A stretch of DNA of 31,563 nucleotides from STF1-107 sp964457935 (GCA_964457935.1 CAYWFC010000008.1:1-31563); one strand, 5' to 3'. Counted from the first letter of the stretch, positions 8,588 through 17,571 are shown. The notes: generated by a model not told the origin, from the sequence alone. A program made the numbers and translations.

Positions 8588-10042
8588 ATGGAAAACGTTA
8601 CCAAAAAGAGAGTGCAACGCATACAGTCAGCATTCCACAATTCTACCGACTTCGTCACGAGAGAGATTACATACGCCGGGCACACTGTGTATGTGATGTT
8701 TTTGATAGCCATCACAGACAGCGAGCAGATATACCAGAGTGTGGTCACGCCTATCCAAGACCACGCCGAGCAAAATCCCGACGGCATCATAGACTATCTG
8801 CAGACGCAGATTTTGTACAACAACGAAGTAGAGAAGATTTACGACGAGACCACTGCCACAGACAAGATATTAAAAGGCAACGCCATAATACTCGTAGACA
8901 ATGACACTGCCATGCTGAGCGTGAATGTGGAGAAAATCACAGTACGTGCCATAGACGTACCACCTACATCCACAGTGATCAAAGGCCCGCGCGAAGGCTT
9001 CAACGAGAGTCTAAAGATGAATATATCTCTCATCAGGCGACGTATGGCGACTAGTGACCTAGTCATCCAGTATCTCGAAGTAGGCAAATACACCAAGACG
9101 CAAATAGCGGTGACTTATCTCGACAGCATAGCGGACAAAAAGGTGGTATCCAAGATAATCAGCCGTATCAAAGAAATAGACATTGACGGCGTGGTGGACA
9201 GTTATTATATATCGTCATATCTGAGCAACCGCCCCTACTCTATGTTCAAGCAAGTGGGCGACACCGAAAAGCCCGACATATTGTGCGCCAAAATGCTCGA
9301 AGGGCGCATAGGCATAGTGGTAGACGGCTCGCCTATCGTACTGACACTGCCATTCGTGCTGGTGGAAGAACTCCAAGACTCTGACGACTACTATCATCAG
9401 CACTACAGAGTGTGGTTTTTGCGCATCATTAGGCTGATAGGCATAGTCATGGCAGTGCTACTGCCGGGGACTTATGTGGCGCTCCAGCTGTACCACTACA
9501 AAATCATCCCAGTGGATTTTCTCATCACTATACTAAATACCACATCAAATATACCGTTCAATCCGTTCTCAGAAGTGTGCTTTATCGTCATATTATTCGA
9601 GATACTATACGAAGCCAATATCCGTATGCCTCAATATTTAGGCTTGGCGCTCAGCATAGTGGGTGCGCTCATACTAGGCGACACAGCAGTCAGTGCAGGG
9701 CTAGTCAGCCCACCCGCCGTCATGATAGTGGCGCTCAGCGGTTTGACATTTTACATCGTGCCGAGCCAAGCGGGTCAATTCAGCCTGCTACGGGTAATAT
9801 TCATATTCGTAGGCGGTGTACTGGGCATATATGGCATACTGCTCGGGTCAGTGCTACTGATGAGTTATCTCAGCAGTTTCGACTCGTACGACAGCGCGTA
9901 TCTCGCTCCACTCAGCCCTTATATCCCGAATGACCAAAAGGACTTTATCTTCAAACAGCCCCTGCAAGGTATGAATACGCGCCCAGAGAGCATACGCAAC
10001 AATAGAAAGAACAAAAAGAGGCAAAAGATATGCACAAAATAA
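8588..10042 (+). CDS. gerAA: Spore germination receptor subunit A (GerAA/GerKA family)
   Basis: The A subunit of a Ger-type germinant receptor, which sits in the spore inner membrane and helps sense nutrients. Length 484 residues is normal. It has a soluble N-terminal half (residues about 1-265), the family signature around PFVLVEELQDSDDYY, then about five membrane segments beginning with WFLRIIRLIGIVMAVLLPG, and a basic C-terminal tail (RNNRKNKKRQK). It overlaps gerAB by 13 bases, forming a gerAA-gerAB-gerAC operon. The ATG has no recognisable Shine-Dalgarno, unlike gerAB and gerAC. In known spore formers such operons are transcribed in the forespore by sigma-G; a weak matching site lies just upstream but is not convincing. 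Identity of the ligand cannot be told from sequence. Confidence 0.93.
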   Translation: MENVTKKRVQRIQSAFHNSTDFVTREITYAGHTVYVMFLIAITDSEQIYQSVVTPIQDHAEQNPDGIIDYLQTQILYNNEVEKIYDETTATDKILKGNAIILVDNDTAMLSVNVEKITVRAIDVPPTSTVIKGPREGFNESLKMNISLIRRRMATSDLVIQYLEVGKYTKTQIAVTYLDSIADKKVVSKIISRIKEIDIDGVVDSYYISSYLSNRPYSMFKQVGDTEKPDILCAKMLEGRIGIVVDGSPIVLTLPFVLVEELQDSDDYYHQHYRVWFLRIIRLIGIVMAVLLPGTYVALQLYHYKIIPVDFLITILNTTSNIPFNPFSEVCFIVILFEILYEANIRMPQYLGLALSIVGALILGDTAVSAGLVSPPAVMIVALSGLTFYIVPSQAGQFSLLRVIFIFVGGVLGIYGILLGSVLLMSYLSSFDSYDSAYLAPLSPYIPNDQKDFIFKQPLQGMNTRPESIRNNRKNKKRQKICTK

Positions 10043-11109
10043 ACTACAGACAGTTTGCTATCATCATATTTCTCTTGCTCACATCGTCGAAATTCATCAG
10101 TCTGCCGTCCCTGCTCGCTCAGACGGGCAAAAACGACGCCTACATCGCTCTCGCTATCAGTCTAGCGCTAGAAGTGCTTTTCATATATATAGTAGTGAAA
10201 ATGCTCCGCGACAGTGGCGAGCAAAATCTATACGAATTCATCAAGAAGCGTCTCGGCAGTGTGCTGGCACGTGTCATCAGTGTGCTACTCACCATGTACA
10301 GCCTACTGCTGATAATGAATCTCATCAAGTCATATGATTTGTTCGTGGGGTTTAATCTATACTACAAGTTTAGCTGGCTGTACTACGTGCTACCACTCAT
10401 GGCAGTGGCAGGCTTTATGGCGTACAAGGGGGTGCGCAATATAGGCAGGACGAGCGAATTGCTATACTTTTTCATCATTGGCGGACTGGTGTATATACTC
10501 ATCAAAGCAGTGTCTTACTGCGACGTCACATTCGTACTGCCGTTTATGAAAGACGGCTTCTCCCCTATCGCGCTGACTGTGTACAGGAGCACTGCGTGGT
10601 TTGGCTCGGGGAGTACATTGTTCTTGATGTTCGGCGACATAGACTTGTCCACACGACGTGACAAGACTCTGCACAAATACATCATTATGGCTACTGTGCT
10701 GATATACTTGAGCAGCTTCGTATTTTTCGGCGTATTCGGCGAGACGGCTATCAGGCATCCATTCGCCATATCCGACCTTAGCCAGATATCCTCCAAGGGC
10801 GGTCTGGACGAACTGCAATGGCTGGTCGTCTGCATTTGGATGATAGCCCAAACTCTACAGATAGCCATACTGACCTATTGCGCGTCGCGTGGCTTGCGCT
10901 ATGGGCTAAACATAAACAACAAGAAAATATGCATATTTGCCATAGTCATCATGATGATAGTGTGGGTGTATTTCGGCAATCGCAATCTCCGCATGGCGAA
11001 TGTGTTTTACACGCCGTATATCATAGTGCCTATGCTGGTGGTGCAATACTTCATCCCGCTGGTGCTACTGGTCGCCAATGCTATCTACAAGAAAAGGAGT
11101 AAAGTATGA
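10030..11109 (+). CDS. gerAB: Spore germination receptor subunit B (GerAB/GerKB permease-like)
   Basis: The B subunit of the germinant receptor, a relative of amino-acid/polyamine transporters that carries the germinant-binding pocket in studied members. It is 359 residues with about ten hydrophobic segments. The N-terminal family pattern INYRQFAIIIFLLLTSSKF is followed by SLPSLLAQTGKNDAYIA. The ATG lies inside the end of gerAA with AGAGG eight bases upstream, and the stop overlaps the gerAC start (ATGA), so expression is translationally coupled in fixed proportion. Confidence 0.93.
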   Translation: MHKINYRQFAIIIFLLLTSSKFISLPSLLAQTGKNDAYIALAISLALEVLFIYIVVKMLRDSGEQNLYEFIKKRLGSVLARVISVLLTMYSLLLIMNLIKSYDLFVGFNLYYKFSWLYYVLPLMAVAGFMAYKGVRNIGRTSELLYFFIIGGLVYILIKAVSYCDVTFVLPFMKDGFSPIALTVYRSTAWFGSGSTLFLMFGDIDLSTRRDKTLHKYIIMATVLIYLSSFVFFGVFGETAIRHPFAISDLSQISSKGGLDELQWLVVCIWMIAQTLQIAILTYCASRGLRYGLNINNKKICIFAIVIMMIVWVYFGNRNLRMANVFYTPYIIVPMLVVQYFIPLVLLVANAIYKKRSKV

Positions 11110-12362
11110 GAAAGCCTACACTATTTACTCCGCGCAAACTAATGCTACTCGTGGCATTGCTGTTTCTCGCGCTGAGCCTCAATACATTCAATCTCCCGTC
11201 AGAGAGCGAGAGGCTGGCAGTGGTCACTGGCGTGGCTATCGAGCTCATAGACGACACTTACTACACCGGCATACAAGTGCTCGCTCCCACCAAGTCTGAC
11301 CAGCAGGCAGAGAAGATTTTCTTAGCCAAAGGGGCTACAGTATCAGACAGTATGACCAATCTATCTCTGCAATTAGGGCGCGAATTGGCGTTTGCCCACT
11401 GCGGGATACTGGCTATAGGTGAGAATATGTCGCGCACCAATATCACCGCGCACATAGATTACTTCACCCTGACGAAAAAGATACCGTCCAATGCTCTCAT
11501 AGTGCTATTCAAGGGCGAAGTCAAAGACCTGCTCGACAGCATGGTGTATCTAAAATCCGACCTGTCACTACAGATGAACACTGTGCTAAACTACAATGCG
11601 CAAGACATGAAAGCATCTAATCTGACCATAGAGGAATTTTACTCCACATATTACGGCGAAGTGGGTGTGAGCATACTGCCTATACTCGAGCTACGCAAAG
11701 GCGCCACTTACTCGGGCATAGAGATAAACAAGACCACCACTTCTAGCGAGCAAGACAGCAGTCTGTCGTCCGAAGGCGGTGGCACTACATCCACTACTGC
11801 CAATGCCAAGACTTATCTGGTCAACAACGGTCAAACATCTGTATTCGTGGACGGCGAGTACGCGCTGACATTGACCCCAGCGCAAGTGGAAAATCTAAAC
11901 ATCGTGCGCCAAGAGAAATACCAAGGCGACATATTGGTGCGCCACATCACAGACGACGTGTACACTGACGCGGACATTGAGTTTTACATCCGCACGAAGA
12001 GCACCAGTGTCAAGACGTCATTCGTGGACGGCAAACCGCACCTAAAGATATCTGTCAATCTCGAGAGCCAAGTCCAAGAAGTCATCGAAGCCAAAACTAA
12101 CAAAAAACTATCTAATTATTACACCAGTTTTATGACCGACACCGCCGAAAAGGCACTCATAGCCGAGACCAAGCGCAAGATAAGCAGTGTATTCGACCTA
12201 ATGCGTGAGACGGACATAGACATCATCAGCATAGGGACGGAGTTTTATAAGCACCATTACAAGAAATGGTCAGCCTATCTCGACACGCTGGAGGATAAAT
12301 TCGACTACATAGATGATTTGACCTACGATATAGATATATCTGTCAATAATATCCTATTTTAG
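11106..12362 (+). CDS. gerAC: Spore germination receptor subunit C (GerAC family), lacking a lipobox cysteine
   Basis: The C subunit of the Ger receptor, 418 residues, with AAGGAG upstream and a 4-base overlap with gerAB. The C-terminal domain shows the family layout, including KLSNYYTSF, KRKISSVFDLMRETDIDI and a final VNNILF. GerC proteins are normally lipoproteins with an L-x-G-C-W-like lipobox after a short signal sequence. Here the hydrophobic stretch LMLLVALLFLALSLNTF (about residues 12-28) runs directly into NLPSESERLAVVTG with no cysteine; the only cysteine in the protein is internal (FAHCGIL). It is probably anchored by an uncleaved N-terminal membrane helix or released by signal peptidase I. 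No terminator is seen before pheS. Confidence 0.9.
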   Translation: MRKPTLFTPRKLMLLVALLFLALSLNTFNLPSESERLAVVTGVAIELIDDTYYTGIQVLAPTKSDQQAEKIFLAKGATVSDSMTNLSLQLGRELAFAHCGILAIGENMSRTNITAHIDYFTLTKKIPSNALIVLFKGEVKDLLDSMVYLKSDLSLQMNTVLNYNAQDMKASNLTIEEFYSTYYGEVGVSILPILELRKGATYSGIEINKTTTSSEQDSSLSSEGGGTTSTTANAKTYLVNNGQTSVFVDGEYALTLTPAQVENLNIVRQEKYQGDILVRHITDDVYTDADIEFYIRTKSTSVKTSFVDGKPHLKISVNLESQVQEVIEAKTNKKLSNYYTSFMTDTAEKALIAETKRKISSVFDLMRETDIDIISIGTEFYKHHYKKWSAYLDTLEDKFDYIDDLTYDIDISVNNILF

Positions 12363-12394
12363 CGCCATATTCACTAGAATTATTAGCGAATTGC

Positions 12395-12423
12395 TTGCAT
12401 AAATACAGCGATTGTGCTACATT
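12395..12423 (+). promoter_or_regulatory. Candidate promoter of pheST
   Basis: TTGCAT (12395-12400), spacer 17, TACATT (12418-12423). The predicted start, near 12430, coincides with the ribosome binding site AGGAGA at 12430-12435, giving a leader of only about 12 bases. That leaves no room for a T-box or attenuator. Confidence 0.5.
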
Positions 12424-12441
12424 ATTGCTAGGAGAAAATAT

Positions 12442-13467
12442 ATGGACAGCATAGAATTAATCAAACAACAATTCGACCAAGATATGTCGGATATACATAG
12501 CCTAGACCAGTGCGAAAATGCTAGGATCAAATATCTAGGCAAGAAAGGCAAAATCAACGACCTGATGGCCACACTCAAAGAATTGCCTAACGACCAAAAG
12601 CGTGATTTCGGTCAAAAAGTCAATGCCCTAAAGGTGCTCATCACGAGTAGTTTGGACAGCCTGACACAGAGGCTAAAAGACAGCGCGTTTGATAGCCAGA
12701 TAAGCGCCACCAAGCCTGTAGACTTGACCGAGCTGGACGACTCTCGCACTGGCAGTCTGCACCCTATCACTATAGTCCAAAAAGAGATCGAAGACATATT
12801 CGTATCTATGGGCTTCAGCATAGAGGACGGCACTGAGGTAGTGGACGAATACGACAACTTCGAGGCGGTGAATGTGCCTGCTGACCACCCTGCACGCGAT
12901 ATGCAGGATACTTACTGGCTGGAGAATCATCAGTTATTGAAGACTCAGACCAGCGCCATGCAGAACAAGATAATGCGCAAATACCCTCTGCCTCTACGCG
13001 TCATATTCCCGGGCAGATGCTTCAGAAACGAGAGCATAGACGCCAGCCATGACACTACATTCTTCCAGATGGAAGGTATGATGATAGACGAGAATATCAG
13101 CATTGCCAATCTCAAATACTTTATGACCACCCTGCTCGAAAAGGTGCTAAATGAGAAAGTCACTGTCAGATTGCGTCCGGGATTTTTCCCATTCGTGGAG
13201 CCGGGATTTGAGCTGGACATACAGTGCAAGATATGTCAAGGCAAAGGCTGTCCTACTTGCAAGAATGGTGGCTGGATAGAGTTGCTACCTTGCGGTATGA
13301 TACACCCTAGAGTGCTCGAGATGGGCGGGATAGACAGCACCAAGTATTGCGGTTTCGCATTCGGGCTGGGGCTGACTAGGCTGGCTATGATGAAGTACGG
13401 TATCAAGGACATCCGCGATATGAATAGTGGCAATCTAAAGACTTTGAAACAATTTGGAAGTAGGTAA
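12442..13467 (+). CDS. pheS: Phenylalanine--tRNA ligase alpha subunit
   Basis: Catalytic alpha subunit of the alpha2-beta2 enzyme that charges tRNA-Phe. Length 341 residues is typical. The start at 12442 is chosen because AGGAGA precedes it by seven bases; an in-frame upstream codon at 12412 lies within the promoter. Class II aminoacyl-tRNA synthetase motifs are visible: FPGRCFRNE (motif 2 region), LLKTQTSAMQ, and GFAFGLGLTRLAMMKYGI (motif 3). Residues 262-273 carry CKICQGKGCPTC, a four-cysteine knuckle followed by GWIELLPCGMIHP, likely metal-binding. The N-terminal coiled-coil tRNA-binding region covers about residues 1-90. pheT follows after four bases. Confidence 0.96.
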   Translation: MDSIELIKQQFDQDMSDIHSLDQCENARIKYLGKKGKINDLMATLKELPNDQKRDFGQKVNALKVLITSSLDSLTQRLKDSAFDSQISATKPVDLTELDDSRTGSLHPITIVQKEIEDIFVSMGFSIEDGTEVVDEYDNFEAVNVPADHPARDMQDTYWLENHQLLKTQTSAMQNKIMRKYPLPLRVIFPGRCFRNESIDASHDTTFFQMEGMMIDENISIANLKYFMTTLLEKVLNEKVTVRLRPGFFPFVEPGFELDIQCKICQGKGCPTCKNGGWIELLPCGMIHPRVLEMGGIDSTKYCGFAFGLGLTRLAMMKYGIKDIRDMNSGNLKTLKQFGSR

Positions 13468-13471
13468 ACAT

Positions 13472-15838
13472 ATGAAGATAAGTATTAATTGGTTAAGAGA
13501 TTATGTAGATATCAACGACGACGATATCGAAGAATTATTAAAAAATCTGACTGTCAAGACAGCCGAGCTCGAGGGAGTCGAGTACAAGGGCAAGGACATC
13601 ACAGGTCTGGTCGTAGGTCAGATAGTACAGCTGGACAATCATCCCAATAGTACCAAACTGCATTTGCTGAAAGTAGACGTAGGCGACGAGATACTAGACA
13701 TAGTATGCGGTGCGCCCAACGTAGCGCTAGGAGCCAAGGTTGCTCTCGTCAGAGCAGGCGGTAGCGTAGTGGGTATGAAGATCAAGTCTAGCAAAGTAGG
13801 CGGATACATGAGTGACGGTATGTGCTGTAGCGAAGAAGAACTAGGCATAGCCGAGAGTAGCGAAGGCATCATCATATTGCCTCCAGACAGTGTGGTAGGC
13901 AGTGATGCCAAGAAAATACTCGCTCTCGACGACGTGATATTCGAGATAGATAACAAATCTATCACCAATAGGCCTGACCTATGGGGGCATTACGGCTTCG
14001 CTAGAGAAGTGAGTGCCATACTGGGCAAGCCTCTCAAGCCATTGGCGTGCGCTGATCTGAGCGCGTACTCTGCTCTACCTAATGTGGACATATCTCTCCA
14101 TGCGGAGAATTGCTACAAATACAGCGCCATCCGCGTAGAAAACATCAGCGTGACCGAGAGTCCGCTAGTGATGAAGACCAGACTGGCGTATTGCGGTATG
14201 CGTGCCATCAATTTCTTGGCGGATTTGACCAACTACTGTATGCTAGAGGTGGGTCAGCCTATGCACGCATTTGACGGCGAACTGGTGCATGGCATCAATG
14301 TGCGCGAGTGCGGTGCAGAGACCACATTTACGACGCTGGACGGCGAAGAAAAGGCTCTCCCTGCCAATGCTATGGTGATTTGTGACGAGAATGACAAACC
14401 TGTAGCCGTAGCAGGCATTATGGGCGGGCTGGAGAGCGAGATTACTGCCAATACTCACAGCCTACTGCTCGAGAGTGCTACATTTAGGGCTGGCAGTATA
14501 CGCAAGACTGCTGTAGCCATAGGCACGCGCACAGACAGTAGCAATAGATACGAGAAATCTCTCGATACTCACCTATGCGAGCTGGCTACTGGCAGAGCGA
14601 TACAGATTTTGCGCGAGGTAGACCCAGACGCGACAGTGGCGTCTAGCTACAGCGTGGTCACGAACAACGAGACCACTCCGCTAGTCATAGATTTGCCAAA
14701 AGATATGCTACACAAATATCTCGGTATGGCGCTAGACGACGATTTGGTGGCAGATATTTTGACTAGACTGCAGTTTGAGGTAGACACGCTGGAGGACATA
14801 TTCAGAGTCACTGTGCCTACATTCAGAGCGACCAAAGATATCAGCCTGCCAGCAGACTTGATCGAAGAAGTGGCTAGACTGTACGGCTACGACCGCCTCG
14901 ATGTCAAGCCAAACGCCATGGTAGTATGCCCTGCTGTAGAAAACACTTTGCATAGAGACATATACGACGTGAAGTGCCTGCTCGCAGACAGACAATACAA
15001 CGAAGTGCAGACTTACGTGTGGAAAAATAACGATTTTTACAAAGAACTAGGCATATCCACCACTCCTAATGTCAGACTAGTCAATTCTATCTCGCCTGAC
15101 AGCAGTGAATTGCGCGACGACCTAGTGATGACCTTGCTACAAGTGGTGTCTGAGAACAAAAATGACGACAATAACATCAATATCTTCGAGATAGGCAATG
15201 TATTCTGTGGCTTCGACGCTGAGCGCAAAGTGGACGAGCACACTCATCTCGTGATGATGAGCACTGCAGGGGCTGAAGACGAACTCTTCATCAGACTGGC
15301 ACAGACTGTGAAGTCTATCGTCCGCACGCACAAAAATCTCGATGTCACCTTCGTGGGCGAATTCGTAGACAAAGAGTACAACCATCCAGTGCTGACTAAC
15401 AAAATTTACATCGGCGACACTCAGATAGGTCACATCGCTATCATTAGTCCAAAGATTTCTAGCAAGATAGACAAGAAATTGGCTATCGGCTACGTATGTA
15501 TAGATTTCGGCACATATTCTGCGCTAGACAGAGCGGTCACCGCCTACAGCGCTGTGTCGAAATTCCCTACCACAGACGTGGATTTGAGTTTCCTAGTAGA
15601 CCAGTCTATGACCTATGGCGAAGTGGCATCAGCCATAAAAGATGTGCATTACAAGACACTCCAGCGCTTCTCGCACATCGAGACGTATGAGAATGAGAAA
15701 CTTGGCGACAAAAAGAGCGTGACCATTAGGTTCGTGCTGGGGTCAAATAACAAAACACTCACCAATGACGACGTCAAGATATTCACAGACAGGATGTCTA
15801 TGATGTTAGCCAAGTCTGGCATTAATCTGAGATACTAA
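13472..15838 (+). CDS. pheT: Phenylalanine--tRNA ligase beta subunit
   Basis: Beta subunit of phenylalanyl-tRNA synthetase, 788 residues, normal for the family. In order: N-terminal tRNA-binding OB domain (LVVGQIVQLDNHPNSTKLHLLKV compressed here to its key residues H-P-N-x-x-K-L), B3/B4 editing region (about 200-380), B5 domain, catalytic-like core, and the C-terminal anticodon-binding FDX-ACB domain (FPTTDVDLSFLV ... TIRFVLGSNNKTLTNDDV). The start at 13472 follows a GGAAGTAGG stretch that overlaps the end of pheS, giving a tightly coupled pheST operon. An exact duplicate of the last codons and stop sits directly behind the gene, followed by a strong terminator. Confidence 0.96.
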   Translation: MKISINWLRDYVDINDDDIEELLKNLTVKTAELEGVEYKGKDITGLVVGQIVQLDNHPNSTKLHLLKVDVGDEILDIVCGAPNVALGAKVALVRAGGSVVGMKIKSSKVGGYMSDGMCCSEEELGIAESSEGIIILPPDSVVGSDAKKILALDDVIFEIDNKSITNRPDLWGHYGFAREVSAILGKPLKPLACADLSAYSALPNVDISLHAENCYKYSAIRVENISVTESPLVMKTRLAYCGMRAINFLADLTNYCMLEVGQPMHAFDGELVHGINVRECGAETTFTTLDGEEKALPANAMVICDENDKPVAVAGIMGGLESEITANTHSLLLESATFRAGSIRKTAVAIGTRTDSSNRYEKSLDTHLCELATGRAIQILREVDPDATVASSYSVVTNNETTPLVIDLPKDMLHKYLGMALDDDLVADILTRLQFEVDTLEDIFRVTVPTFRATKDISLPADLIEEVARLYGYDRLDVKPNAMVVCPAVENTLHRDIYDVKCLLADRQYNEVQTYVWKNNDFYKELGISTTPNVRLVNSISPDSSELRDDLVMTLLQVVSENKNDDNNINIFEIGNVFCGFDAERKVDEHTHLVMMSTAGAEDELFIRLAQTVKSIVRTHKNLDVTFVGEFVDKEYNHPVLTNKIYIGDTQIGHIAIISPKISSKIDKKLAIGYVCIDFGTYSALDRAVTAYSAVSKFPTTDVDLSFLVDQSMTYGEVASAIKDVHYKTLQRFSHIETYENEKLGDKKSVTIRFVLGSNNKTLTNDDVKIFTDRMSMMLAKSGINLRY

Positions 15839-15871
15839 TTCGCTACAAATAAGATACTAATTCGCTACAAA
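15830..15871 (+). repeat. Exact 20-base tandem repeat across the pheT stop codon
   Basis: AGATACTAATTCGCTACAAA occurs at 15830-15849 and again at 15852-15871 (period 22). The first copy contains the last two codons and the TAA stop of pheT; the second is non-coding. A remnant GCTACAAAAA appears once more at about 15894. Confidence 0.9.
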
Positions 15872-15898
15872 AAAGCAAATTATCTGCAATAATGCTAC

Positions 15899-15938
15899 AA
15901 AAATCGTGAAATTTACAGATTTTCACGATTTTTTTTGA
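15899..15938 (+). terminator. Rho-independent terminator after pheST
   Basis: A 13-bp perfect stem AAAAATCGTGAAA (15899-15911) with TTTCACGATTTTT (15921-15933), nine-base loop, followed by further T residues. Confidence 0.85.
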
Positions 15939-15946
15939 TTTCTCTA

Positions 15947-15974
15947 TTGATTTATTCTGAAAATATAGTATAAT
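15947..15974 (+). promoter_or_regulatory. Candidate promoter of tilS
   Basis: TTGATT (15947-15952), spacer 16, perfect TATAAT (15969-15974). Predicted start near 15981, leaving a leader of about 24 bases with GGAG before the ATG at 16005. Confidence 0.55.
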
Positions 15975-16004
15975 AATCTACATATTACTAACACTGGAGA
16001 AAAT

Positions 16005-17351
16005 ATGGAACAAGTATTAGAATTCATCAAGAAAAACAATCTTATCAAGCCCGAAGACATCATCGGCGTAGGTGTGAGCGGTGGCAGAGACAGTATGGCT
16101 CTCCTGCATTATCTCAATAGCATCAAAGACCAGCTGGATTGTCAGGTCATCGCCATCAATATCGACCACTGCATACGCGCCAATAGCGCTATGGATTCCG
16201 CATTTGTGCTCGATTATTGCAAGGACAACGGCATACGCTCATACAGATTTCGCGTGGATAGCATTAAGATCGCCAATGAGCAAAAACTCACCCTAGAGCA
16301 GTCCGCTCGCCAAGGTCGCTACGGCGTGTTCGAGAGTCTGATATCCAAGGGCGTGGTGACCAAGATAGCGCTCGCTCACCACATCAGTGACCAAGCAGAG
16401 ACTATACTGCTCAATATCTTCCGAGGCTCAGGACTGTCTGGCGCCAAAGGTATGGAAGCAATGCGCGACGGCATATATATCAGGCCGTTCCTAGACACCA
16501 CTCGCGCAGATATCGAGAAATATATCTCTGAGAATGACATTCCTTACGTGGACGACGAGACCAATACCGAGAACGAATATACTAGAAACTACCTGCGCAA
16601 TGTAGTTATGCCTATGATAAAGCACAAATTCGGCAATGTGGAGAAAAACATTGTGAATTTCGGCAAGATTTGCGAGCAAGATGAGAAGTTTATATATAGC
16701 CAGATCAATATGGCGTCTGTCACTACCCTAAACAAAGTGACTAGGATACCGCTGTCGTACTTCAATTTCGCTCCGTCTATCATCAATCGTATAGTGTACA
16801 AGGTGCTAAATAATTACAGCAAGAACGTCGGCAATATAGAGAAAAAACATATTAATATTGTGTGCGAGTTTGCCCGCGAAGGCTCGAACGGCACTGTCAT
16901 CGCTCTCCCTAATGGCATCAAAGTGTACAAAGAATATGACTTCATCACAGTGTCTCTGTCGAACAAAGCCAAGATCACCGCAAACCATAAATTCAAGAAA
17001 GGCCTATGCAGTATAGAAGGCTATGGCAATATCCGCGTCAAAGGGACTAAGACCTTCGGCGAGTCAAATGCCAATCTGCATTTCGTAGATGCAGACACTA
17101 TCCCAGAGACGGCTGAATGGCGCTACCGCAAGGAAGGCGACATATTCCACCCACTCGGCAATGGCACTAAGAAACTAAAAGATTACTTCATAGACAAAAA
17201 AGTGCCAAAACGCCTGCGCGACACTATCCCAGTGCTGGCAGTCGGCAACGAAGTATTGGTAGTGGCAAATATAGAAATATCTGACAAAGTCAAAGTCACA
17301 GAAAATACTAAAAATATGTTCAAAATAGCCTATGACAAAATATTAATTTAA
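16005..17351 (+). CDS. tilS: tRNA(Ile)-lysidine synthase
   Basis: TilS attaches lysine to C34 of the AUA-reading tRNA-Ile, converting its specificity from methionine to isoleucine; it is essential in most bacteria. The 448-residue protein has the PP-loop ATP site SGGRDS at residues 25-30, the HHISDQAETILLNIFRGSGL motif around 125-145, and a C-terminal TilS domain (WRYRKEGDIFHPLG ... KLKDYFIDKKVPKRLRD). The start has GGAG about seven bases upstream and its own promoter. The genes here use ATA for isoleucine very heavily, so this enzyme must carry a large load. A terminator whose 3' arm is duplicated follows. Confidence 0.95.
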   Translation: MEQVLEFIKKNNLIKPEDIIGVGVSGGRDSMALLHYLNSIKDQLDCQVIAINIDHCIRANSAMDSAFVLDYCKDNGIRSYRFRVDSIKIANEQKLTLEQSARQGRYGVFESLISKGVVTKIALAHHISDQAETILLNIFRGSGLSGAKGMEAMRDGIYIRPFLDTTRADIEKYISENDIPYVDDETNTENEYTRNYLRNVVMPMIKHKFGNVEKNIVNFGKICEQDEKFIYSQINMASVTTLNKVTRIPLSYFNFAPSIINRIVYKVLNNYSKNVGNIEKKHINIVCEFAREGSNGTVIALPNGIKVYKEYDFITVSLSNKAKITANHKFKKGLCSIEGYGNIRVKGTKTFGESNANLHFVDADTIPETAEWRYRKEGDIFHPLGNGTKKLKDYFIDKKVPKRLRDTIPVLAVGNEVLVVANIEISDKVKVTENTKNMFKIAYDKILI

Positions 17352-17419
17352 TTAAAATAAAAAAGTGATAAAAATATTAATTTATCACTTTTTTTATTGA
17401 ATTTATCACTTTTTTATTG
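17337..17419 (+). repeat. Overlapping direct repeats behind tilS, duplicating stop region and terminator arm
   Basis: AAAATATTAATTTA occurs at 17337-17350 (last tilS codons) and 17371-17384 (inside the terminator). A second unit, AATTTATCAC followed by a T-run and ATTG, occurs at 17379-17399 and again at 17400-17419, differing only by one T (seven versus six). The terminator's descending arm is thus present twice in tandem. Confidence 0.8.
17359..17395 (+). terminator. Rho-independent terminator after tilS
   Basis: A 14-bp perfect stem AAAAAAGTGATAAA (17359-17372) with TTTATCACTTTTTT (17381-17394), loop AATATTAA. The A-rich ascending arm means it could also work for the convergent lipid kinase gene. 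Confidence 0.8.
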
Positions 17420-17571
17420 GAAAAAATATATTTTTTTACATTTTTATTGCATATTTTTGCTATATTTTTTTATTTTTTTATATTTATTCGCATTTATTTA
17501 TATATATTTTATATTTGTTTGATATCTATTTTGCGTTTATTTCACATTTGTCTTTATTTATATTTATAATT
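17396..17571. other. T-rich low-complexity gap between convergent tilS and lipid kinase genes
   Basis: About 175 bases of almost pure A/T on the plus strand with many TTTATT, ATATTTTT and GCATTTATTT-like units. I see no ORF, RNA gene or clear hairpin beyond the duplicated terminator arm at its left end. Confidence 0.6.

Noticed and set aside
12412..12441. Upstream start for PheS
   Set aside because: The extra ten codons cover the -10 box and ribosome binding site; the start at 12442 matches the family length.
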